Assembly (NCBI GenBank): GCA_900556515.1
Contig: USPH01000041.1
Location: 1 to 8,912, forward strand
DNA: 8,912 bases
DNA from: an uncultured Collinsella sp.
Lineage (GTDB): Bacteria > Actinomycetota > Coriobacteriia > Coriobacteriales > Coriobacteriaceae
Direction of reading: 5' to 3'
Shown here: in pieces, positions 1 to 4,623 of the stretch
Layout of the letters: each line of letters begins with the position of its first letter
How positions within the stretch are numbered: position 1 is the stretch's first letter
Translations under genes and position numbers: made by a program
The notes under the pieces: model-generated
Seen by the model: the letters and a program-made list of their open reading frames with translations, nothing else
Told to the model about the DNA's origin: nothing
Database searches by the model: none

Positions 1-21
1 TCAGATGTGTATAAGAGACAG
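1..21 (+). other. Nextera transposase adapter remnant (sequencing artefact)
   Basis: Positions 3-21 read AGATGTGTATAAGAGACAG, the 19-base Tn5 mosaic end used in Illumina Nextera libraries. The two preceding bases (TC) match the Read 1 adapter rather than Read 2, which has GG there. This is library sequence left at a contig end, not a genomic transposon end. It creates a false open frame: a GTG at position 7 followed by Tyr-Lys-Arg-Gln, the MYKRQ-type peptide typical of adapter-contaminated protein predictions. It also puts a TAA (12-14) in the frame of the real gene that follows. Confidence 0.96.
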
Positions 22-107
22 GCAAGGGCCGCACCTGCATCATCGGCGCCCTGGACAAGGCCGCCGAGACCATGGCCGGCCTCTCCGGTACCCGCATCCA
101 CGAGTAG
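22..107 (+). CDS. C-terminal end of an unidentified protein (5' truncated by contig end)
   Basis: From position 24 the frame encodes 27 residues, KGRTCIIGALDKAAETMAGL followed by SGTRIHE, and stops with TAG at 105-107. Nearly every codon ends in G or C, the same bias as the permease and amidohydrolase genes downstream, so this is very probably a real, well-expressed gene. A hairpin and a strong rho-independent terminator follow, as expected at the end of a transcription unit. The upstream part is lost because the contig begins in adapter sequence. I do not recognise the family from this tail: there is no catalytic motif, and the Ala-rich amphipathic stretch would suit a C-terminal helix of a soluble enzyme. 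The frame is closed upstream only by the adapter, so nothing suggests a broken gene. Confidence 0.72.
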
Positions 108-129
108 TCTCTACTCTGTTGCCTCTCTC

Positions 130-153
130 GTGGGCGCCAGGCAAGGCGCCCAC
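130..153. repeat. Perfect 9-bp hairpin after the truncated gene
   Basis: GTGGGCGCC (130-138) and GGCGCCCAC (145-153) are perfect reverse complements around the 6-base loop AGGCAA. No T-run follows on either strand, so it is not a standard intrinsic terminator by itself. It sits 20 bases before the clear terminator at 173-205 and may be a 3' mRNA stabilising or processing hairpin, or a backup pause site. Confidence 0.6.
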
Positions 154-172
154 AAACTAGCCTCTCTTCATG

Positions 173-205
173 AGCCCCGCAGTCCGCTCCGACTGCGGGG
201 CTTTT
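173..205 (+). terminator. Intrinsic terminator of the truncated rightward gene
   Basis: A perfect 12-bp stem, AGCCCCGCAGTC (173-184) with GACTGCGGGGCT (191-202), encloses the 6-base loop CGCTCC and runs directly into TTTT (202-205). The GC-rich stem, short loop and T-run are the standard rho-independent layout on the plus strand. It lies 66 bases after the stop codon of the truncated gene. On the minus strand there is no T-run after the stem, so it should not efficiently stop transcripts from the peptidase gene. Confidence 0.9.
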
Positions 206-214
206 GCTATTCAC

Positions 215-299
215 CTAGTCATTGGGGACGTTCTTAAATGACTAGTCAAACAAGAGCGTCCCCAATGACCACTCATTTAAGTCTGTCCTCAATGACTAG
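215..299. repeat. Nested palindromic element with GGGGAC/GTCCCC cores
   Basis: Two inverted arrangements share this segment. The inner one is an 18-bp hairpin between 218-235 and 252-269: its outer 13 bp (GTCATTGGGGACG / CGTCCCCAATGAC) are perfect, followed by one G-T pair and 5 more pairs, with a 16-base loop. The outer one is an imperfect inverted repeat of two 33-base arms, 215-247 and 267-299, matching at 27 of 33 positions. The loop contains the palindrome TGACTAGTCA (239-248). The repeat reaches the stop codon of the leftward peptidase gene (296-298). Composition is more AT-rich than the flanks. The design resembles REP-type elements mobilised by Y1 (RAYT) transposases, but no transposase is in the window, so the origin is inference. 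A bidirectional terminator or mRNA-end hairpin is the alternative. Confidence 0.7.
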
Positions 300-1297
300 T
301 AGTAGGCCCACATGGCTTCGACTTCGTTGAGGACCTCTACGACGCCCCAGCGGCGGGCGCTGCGGCTGGCCGAGTTGGGGTCGCAGACGCCAATCCGGTT
401 GGCGTCGTCGATGCCGTAGAGCACGATGTAGTGGCCTACGTTGGTAAACGTACCGGGTCGCACTGCGGCGATGACGGGCACACCCGAGCGAAGTGCTTGG
501 GTAATCGATTCGCGATCGTTATAGAGCTGTGTTCCGTTGAGCCCCAGCTGCCACGCACCGCCTGTCATAAACGACCACTCGGTGGCACCGGTGGGGGCGT
601 AGTTGCCGGCTTCGGCCAGTGCGCATATATCGACCGGCGTCTTATCGGTGTGGCCGGTCTTAAAGATATAGACCATGGTGAGGCAAGTGGGACCGCAAGC
701 GTTTTCGCGAATAGTGCCACCGGCATAGGGCAGCTCCGACCATGCGGGGTCAATTTGGTAGATGTGGGGCATGGTGCCGGCCTGCCATTGCGAGCGTGGG
801 GTCGAGAACGCAAAGGAGTAACCGGGCGCGACGGGAGCTTTAAGCAGCTTGTCCTCGGCAGTGGGCTCAAGACCGGCTGATCCGTGGGAGATACAGGATC
901 CCAAAAACACAAAGACGAGGCAGGCGGCGATGGAGCAGAGCGTAAGGCGTAGGCGGCGGGCCGGAAGCGCGTGGCTTGTGGTGTGTGACGCGGGGTGAGG
1001 GGCGGAATTGCCGCGATCGCGTTGAGGTCGCGAAAAGGAGCGCTTGACGTAGTAGTCGGTCTTACGGCGATCGTAGCGGCGTGGCTGCGATGTGTCGGTC
1101 TGGCGTTGGCGTGTGCTCGTACTCACGCGGTCTGACTGCTGCACGGTACGGCTTTGTTGCCGCGAAGAAGCCCCGAGCTGCTCTTGGGGGCGCTGCGGGT
1201 TGTCGTTGACGGAGGTGATTCTGGGCGTTGGCGTGGCGCGGCCGGCAAGGCGCACGATTTGTGGCCGTTGGTCGCCGTCATTGTATCCGTATGCCAT
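296..1297 (-). CDS. Membrane-anchored C39-like cysteine peptidase domain protein
   Basis: A 333-residue protein in three parts. Residues 1 to about 115 are low-complexity, rich in Gln, Arg, Ser, Thr and Pro, and probably disordered. Residues 117-137 form one hydrophobic segment preceded by RRLR, which predicts an inside N-terminus and outside C-terminus. Residues about 175-333 match the peptidase_C39_2 / papain-like fold: Cys201 in ENACGPTCLTMVY, His289 in VGHYIVLYGID and Asp306 in CDPNS form the expected catalytic triad. C39-like domains act as peptidases or amidases outside the cell; the substrate is unknown. LGSC at 132-135 resembles a lipobox but lies far too internal for a normal lipoprotein signal. 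I chose ATG at 1297 because AAGGTGA lies 5 bases upstream; a GTG at 1306, with GAGG upstream, would add three residues. The gene has its own strand and its stop overlaps the palindromic element. Codon bias is weaker than in the permease. Confidence 0.87.
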   Translation of the reverse strand: MAYGYNDGDQRPQIVRLAGRATPTPRITSVNDNPQRPQEQLGASSRQQSRTVQQSDRVSTSTRQRQTDTSQPRRYDRRKTDYYVKRSFSRPQRDRGNSAPHPASHTTSHALPARRLRLTLCSIAACLVFVFLGSCISHGSAGLEPTAEDKLLKAPVAPGYSFAFSTPRSQWQAGTMPHIYQIDPAWSELPYAGGTIRENACGPTCLTMVYIFKTGHTDKTPVDICALAEAGNYAPTGATEWSFMTGGAWQLGLNGTQLYNDRESITQALRSGVPVIAAVRPGTFTNVGHYIVLYGIDDANRIGVCDPNSASRSARRWGVVEVLNEVEAMWAYY

Positions 1298-1651
1298 TCG
1301 AATCACCTTGCCTCATGTGTAACTTGTCTATCCTACATAAAAAGATGCACGACACATGGGTATGTGCGCCAAAAGCCTGACAAATGGTATGAACGTTGCC
1401 GCGCCGCGCGCCAAGCGTCACGGCAACAGGTATTCAAAAGCAGACAAGATGAAAGCGTCCAAGACGAATGACGTCTCCCGCCGTTCGTCCCAAAAACGGT
1501 GCCGCTCGTTTTGCAGTTCTGCCTTCGGTCGAGCTGCGAGCGGCGCTGCTGCGCCAAGGCCGTATCTTAAAGCCATGGAATAAAAGCGCGCGGCAAAACG
1601 GACCGCGCAAGGGGTGACGCCAAGGGCGTCAAATAGGAAAGGAGGGGAACA
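1298..1651. other. Divergent intergenic region between peptidase and permease genes
   Basis: About 350 bases separate the two divergent start codons, so promoters for both genes should be here, but no close match to -35/-10 hexamers stands out. Visible structure: a 7-bp inverted repeat GTTGCCG/CGGCAAC (1395-1401, 1421-1427); a 6-bp hairpin GCGCGG/CCGCGC (1588-1593, 1603-1608); and a tight hairpin GACGCC-AAG-GGCGTC (1616-1630) ending 7 bases before the permease ribosome binding site AAAGGAGGGG (1638-1647). The length would suit a long 5' leader, but I do not recognise a known riboswitch. A 75-codon open frame (1356-1583) lacks a ribosome binding site and is not called. Confidence 0.6.
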
Positions 1652-3103
1652 ATGGCGGACAAGAACGCAGAAGTTGCAGTCGAGGATAATGGCGGCATGA
1701 AGAAAACGCTCTCGCTCTGGAACTTCTTCACCATCGGCTTCGGTGCCATCATCGGCACCGGTTGGGTTCTGCAGGTCGGCGACTGGATGGTCGTGGGCGG
1801 CGGTCCCGTTCCCGCTATGATCGCATTCCTCTTGGGTGCAATCTTCCTCGTGCCCGTCGGAGCTGTTTTCGGTGAGCTCACGGCTGCTATCCCCATCTCG
1901 GGCGGCATCGTCGAGTATGTCGATCGTAGCTTTGGCCGTACGCTGAGCTACATCACCGGATGGCTTTTGGCCCTGGGCAACGGCATCCTGTGCCCGTGGG
2001 AGGCCATCGCCATCTCGACCCTCGTGTCCGAGATGTTCGGTAGCCTGCCCGGTCTTGAGTGGCTGCGCGCCGTCAAGCTCTACACCATCCTGGGCGCCGA
2101 CGTTTACCTGTTCCCGACGCTGATCGCGCTCGGCTTTGCAGTCTACGTCATCTTCCTCAATTTCCGCGGTGCCAGCTCGGCCGCCAAGCTCCAGGCCTTC
2201 CTGACCAAGGCCCTGCTCTGCGGCATGCTGCTCGCCATGGGCGTCTCGCTGTTCACCGGCTCGCCGGACAACGCCATGCCCGTGTTCTCCCAGGTCACCG
2301 GCGCTGGCGGCGGCAAGGCCGCTACCGAGAGCACCAGCCTGTTCGCCGGCATCGTGTCAGTCCTGGTTCTGACTCCGTTCTTCTACGCCGGCTTCGACAC
2401 CATTCCTCAGCAGGCTGAGGAAGCAGCCGAGGGCCTCAACTGGAACAAGTTCGGCAAGATCATCTCCCTGGCCCTGCTGGCCGCAGGCGGCTTCTACATG
2501 GTCTGTATCTACTCGTTTGGCACCATCCTCGACTGGCATGAGTTTGTTAAGAGCCCGGTTCCCGCGCTTGCCTGCCTCAAGGGCATCAACATGCTCCTGT
2601 ATCTGGCCATGCTCGTCATCGCCACGCTTGGACCCATGGGCCCGATGAACTCCTTCTACGGCGCCACGAGCCGCATCATGCTCGCCATGGGCCGCAAGGG
2701 CCAGCTGCCCGAGCAGTTCGCCGAGGTCGACCCCAAGTCCGGCGCTCCCAAGCTTGCCTGCGTCGTCCTGGGTGTCATCACCGTCGTCGGACCGTTTTTG
2801 GGCAAGAACATGCTCATCCCTCTGACCAACGTGTCGGCTCTCGCCTTCATCTTCTCCTGTGGCATGGTCGCCCTCGCTTGCCTGCGCATGCGCTTCACCG
2901 AGCCCGATCTGCCTCGTCCCTACGAGGTGCCCGGCGGCAAGTTTGGCATCGGCCTCGCTATCGCTGCCTGCGCCATCATCATCGGCCTGCTCGTGATTCC
3001 GTTCTCTCCCGCCTCCCTCAACATGGTGGAGTGGAGCATCGTGATCGGCTGGTTGGCTATTGGCCTGGCTCTCATGGCCTTCACCAATTCCCGCAAAAAG
3101 TAA
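1652..3103 (+). CDS. APC-superfamily amino acid permease
   Basis: A 483-residue inner-membrane transporter with about 12 hydrophobic segments, the usual length for the AA_permease_2 (APC) group. TM1 carries GFGAIIGTGW (29-38), the glycine-rich unwound segment that binds the amino/carboxyl groups of the substrate in this superfamily. TM6 carries GFDTIPQQAEE (247-257), the family's GFD...AEE signature. The segment at 334-369 has the typical pattern SR...AMGRKGQLP...F..V....APK, and RPYEVPGG (422-429) is the conserved loop before the last helices. Substrate cannot be fixed from sequence; amino acids or amino acid derivatives by proton-coupled symport are likely. The start is ATG at 1652 with a strong AAAGGAGGGG site 4-6 bases upstream; the next Met (residue 16) has no such site. 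Strong G/C-ending codons suggest high expression. The amidohydrolase gene follows after 131 bases and is probably its metabolic partner. Confidence 0.92.
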   Translation: MADKNAEVAVEDNGGMKKTLSLWNFFTIGFGAIIGTGWVLQVGDWMVVGGGPVPAMIAFLLGAIFLVPVGAVFGELTAAIPISGGIVEYVDRSFGRTLSYITGWLLALGNGILCPWEAIAISTLVSEMFGSLPGLEWLRAVKLYTILGADVYLFPTLIALGFAVYVIFLNFRGASSAAKLQAFLTKALLCGMLLAMGVSLFTGSPDNAMPVFSQVTGAGGGKAATESTSLFAGIVSVLVLTPFFYAGFDTIPQQAEEAAEGLNWNKFGKIISLALLAAGGFYMVCIYSFGTILDWHEFVKSPVPALACLKGINMLLYLAMLVIATLGPMGPMNSFYGATSRIMLAMGRKGQLPEQFAEVDPKSGAPKLACVVLGVITVVGPFLGKNMLIPLTNVSALAFIFSCGMVALACLRMRFTEPDLPRPYEVPGGKFGIGLAIAACAIIIGLLVIPFSPASLNMVEWSIVIGWLAIGLALMAFTNSRKK

Positions 3104-3123
3104 CGCCGAGCCGGGGCGGATCA

Positions 3124-3206
3124 GGTGCGCGGGACCCTCTCTTCCGCGCACCGAACCCGGCACCACTTGGGTAGCTTTGTGAGGCCTTAACCCAATACGG
3201 CCTCGC
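3124..3206 (+). promoter_or_regulatory. Two consecutive hairpins between permease and amidohydrolase genes
   Basis: The 131-base gap holds two stems. The first is a perfect 9-bp stem GGTGCGCGG (3124-3132) with CCGCGCACC (3144-3152) and an 11-base loop. The second is GTGAGGCC (3179-3186) with GGCCTCGC (3199-3206), 8 bp including one G-T pair. Neither is followed by a T-run, so neither is a clear terminator. They could stabilise or mark a processing point in a shared permease-amidohydrolase transcript, or modulate expression of the second gene. A strong AAGGAGG site (3224-3230) follows, 4 bases before the next ATG. No good promoter hexamers are visible. Confidence 0.4.
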
Positions 3207-3234
3207 CCACTATATGGATCCATAAGGAGGAACC

Positions 3235-4512
3235 ATGTCCACTAAGTATGCAATCGTTGGCGGCAAGCTCATCGACGGTACCGGCGCCGAGCCGGTCGAG
3301 AACTCCCTCGTTCTCGTCGACGACAACGGCAAGATCGAGTACGCCGGTGCCATGCAGGACCTTCCCGAGGGCGTTGAGGTCATCGACGCCGCCGGCAAGA
3401 CTGTCCTTCCCGGCCTGATCGACACCCACCTGCACTTCTCGGGCAACTTGACTGACGATGACACCGACTGGGTCATGCAGCCGCTCCTCGAGAAGCAGGC
3501 CGTCGCCGTCAAGCAGGCCTATGACTGCCTCACCCACGGCCTCACCACCGTCTGCGAGATCGGCCGCTTTGGTATCCAGATCCGTGACTGCATCGACAAG
3601 GGCGTCTTTAAGGGCCCGCGCGTTCTGGCCACTGGCCTCGGCTTCTGCCGCGTTGCCGGCCACGGTGACTCCCACCACTGCACCCAGGAGCTCAACAAGG
3701 AATCCCATCCCTGGGGCGACCAGGTCGACGGTCCTTGGGATTTGCGCAAGGCCGTCCGTCGTCGCCTGCGCGAGAACCCCGATGCCATCAAGATCTGGGC
3801 TACCGGTGGCGGCATCTGGCGCTGGGACTCCGGTCGCGATCAGCACTATTGCTCCGAGGAGATCCAGGCCGTGGTCGAAGAGGCAAAGATGGTCGGTATC
3901 CCCGTGTGGAGCCACTGCTACAACAACCACGCCGCTGCCTACGATTCCGTCCGCTTTGGCTGCGAGCAGCTGATTCACGGCTTCGATATCGATGAGCGCA
4001 CCATGGACCTCATGGCCGAGCAGGGCACCTTCTTCACCCCGACGATCGCCTTCCTGCCCACCTGGTACGCCACCTATCCGCCCGTCTACGTCCCCGAGCT
4101 GCACGACAAGTACGAGGGCACCCTGGTCGAGAAGGAGCTGCAGCGCAACTACGACTGCCTGCGCGAGGCCAAGAAGCGTGGCGTCGTCATGACGATCGGC
4201 TCCGACTCCTTCTCCTTCGTTACCCCGTACGGCACCTGCTCCATCGAGGAGATGTACGAGTTCGTCGACAAGATCGGCTTCACCCCGGTCGAGACCATCA
4301 CCTGCGCCACCCTCAACGGCGCCAAGATGTGCCACATCGAGGACGAGACCGGTTCCATCGAGGCCGGCAAGTGCGCCGACCTGCTGGTCGTCAACGGTGA
4401 CGTCGCCGCCGACATCCACGTGCTCAACACCGACAACATGGATGTCATCATGAAGGACGGCTGGATCGTCGAGGCTGGCACCTTTGGCGAGGCCAACAAA
4501 TACAGCGCCTAA
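3235..4512 (+). CDS. Metal-dependent amidohydrolase (imidazolonepropionase/Xaa-Pro dipeptidase-like)
   Basis: A 425-residue cytosolic hydrolase with no signal peptide. An N-terminal beta-sandwich strand set (5-58) leads into the TIM-barrel motif PGLIDTHLHF, with metal ligands His65 and His67. Lys186 in IKIWATGGG is the expected carboxylated lysine bridging two metals. His227 (VWSHCYNN), His248 (LIHGFD) and Asp324 (IGSDSF) complete the binuclear site. VAGHGDSHH (140-148) corresponds to the GGHGD region of the imidazolonepropionase-like and prolidase-like amidohydrolases. The C-terminus (about 372-416) has the usual GSIEAGKCADLLVV strand. All key residues are present, so it should be active. 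Members cleave cyclic or linear amide bonds, including dipeptides and N-acyl amino acids; the true substrate is unknown, and other imidazolonepropionase pathway (hut) genes are absent here. Thirteen cysteines is a high count, compatible with an anaerobe. AAGGAGG lies 4 bases before ATG. The upstream permease probably supplies the substrate (inferred). Confidence 0.9.
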   Translation: MSTKYAIVGGKLIDGTGAEPVENSLVLVDDNGKIEYAGAMQDLPEGVEVIDAAGKTVLPGLIDTHLHFSGNLTDDDTDWVMQPLLEKQAVAVKQAYDCLTHGLTTVCEIGRFGIQIRDCIDKGVFKGPRVLATGLGFCRVAGHGDSHHCTQELNKESHPWGDQVDGPWDLRKAVRRRLRENPDAIKIWATGGGIWRWDSGRDQHYCSEEIQAVVEEAKMVGIPVWSHCYNNHAAAYDSVRFGCEQLIHGFDIDERTMDLMAEQGTFFTPTIAFLPTWYATYPPVYVPELHDKYEGTLVEKELQRNYDCLREAKKRGVVMTIGSDSFSFVTPYGTCSIEEMYEFVDKIGFTPVETITCATLNGAKMCHIEDETGSIEAGKCADLLVVNGDVAADIHVLNTDNMDVIMKDGWIVEAGTFGEANKYSA

Positions 4513-4515
4513 GAT

Positions 4516-4552
4516 ACCGTTTGTCGATGACTGGATGTAAAACACAGTTTTT
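4516..4552 (+). promoter_or_regulatory. Possible LytTR-type half-sites upstream of the kinase gene
   Basis: ACCGTTTGT (4516-4524) fits the degenerate 9-base LytTR binding consensus (A/C-rich triplet, GTT, N, purine, T/G) at every position, and ACAGTTTTT (4544-4552) fits at eight of nine. Both point the same way, as LytTR sites usually do. Their starts are 28 bases apart, whereas classical pairs are about 21-22 apart, and the motif is loose, so this is a weak call. If real it would mean autoregulation by the response regulator at 6054-6788. Confidence 0.25.
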
Positions 4553-4553
4553 G

Positions 4554-4568
4554 ATTGCATAATGCAAT
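4554..4568. promoter_or_regulatory. ATTGCAT inverted repeat, candidate operator
   Basis: ATTGCAT (4554-4560) and ATGCAAT (4562-4568) are perfect 7-bp inverted arms around a single A. The centre contains CATAAT (4558-4563), a plausible -10 hexamer with no good -35 partner. A dimeric regulator could bind here. A single ATTGCAT half-site and another CATAAT occur upstream of the phospholipase-like gene (6842-6856). A short cruciform or chance are alternatives. Confidence 0.4.
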
Positions 4569-4570
4569 GG

Positions 4571-4597
4571 AGAGGGTCGCTTGCGGCCCTCTTTATT
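4571..4597 (+). terminator. Intrinsic terminator after the amidohydrolase gene
   Basis: AGAGGGTCG (4571-4579) pairs with CGGCCCTCT (4584-4592), nine pairs including one T-G, around the tetraloop CTTG, followed by TTATT. It lies 58 bases after the amidohydrolase stop and 26 bases before the kinase start. It should end most permease-amidohydrolase transcripts. Because it is so close to the kinase start codon, kinase transcripts beginning upstream would carry it in their leader. Confidence 0.75.
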
Positions 4598-4623
4598 GCT
4601 ATGGGTGTGGTAGATAAAAGGGG

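Noticed and set aside
3..21. A genuine Tn5-type transposon end
   Set aside because: Position at the exact contig start, the TC of the Read 1 adapter, and the absence of any transposase or outer-end sequence point to library adapter.
1356..1583. A 75-codon basic open frame in the intergenic region before the permease
   Set aside because: No ribosome binding site before its ATG, mixed codon use unlike neighbouring genes, and low-complexity Arg/Ser/Ala content. It could only be revived by conservation in relatives.
1586..1630. T-box-like fragment (GGACCGCG followed by a stem) before the permease gene
   Set aside because: It lacks the AGGGTGG part of the T-box bulge and the matching CCCT segment, and no Stem I features are visible upstream. 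The similarity is a few bases only.
2357..3223. A 288-codon minus-strand open frame opposite the permease
   Set aside because: Its Gly/Asp/Glu/His-rich sequence mirrors the permease codons and shows no family motif.
3235..4512. Naming the amidohydrolase hutI (imidazolonepropionase)
   Set aside because: The family resemblance is at superfamily-subgroup level, the active-site loops differ, and no hutH, hutU or hutG-like gene is nearby.
3187..4560. A 457-codon open frame on the minus strand opposite the amidohydrolase gene
   Set aside because: It is a by-product of G/C-ending codons on the plus strand: the protein is repetitive in Val, Leu, Asp and Gly with no recognisable motif, while the plus-strand frame has a complete metal site and a strong ribosome binding site.
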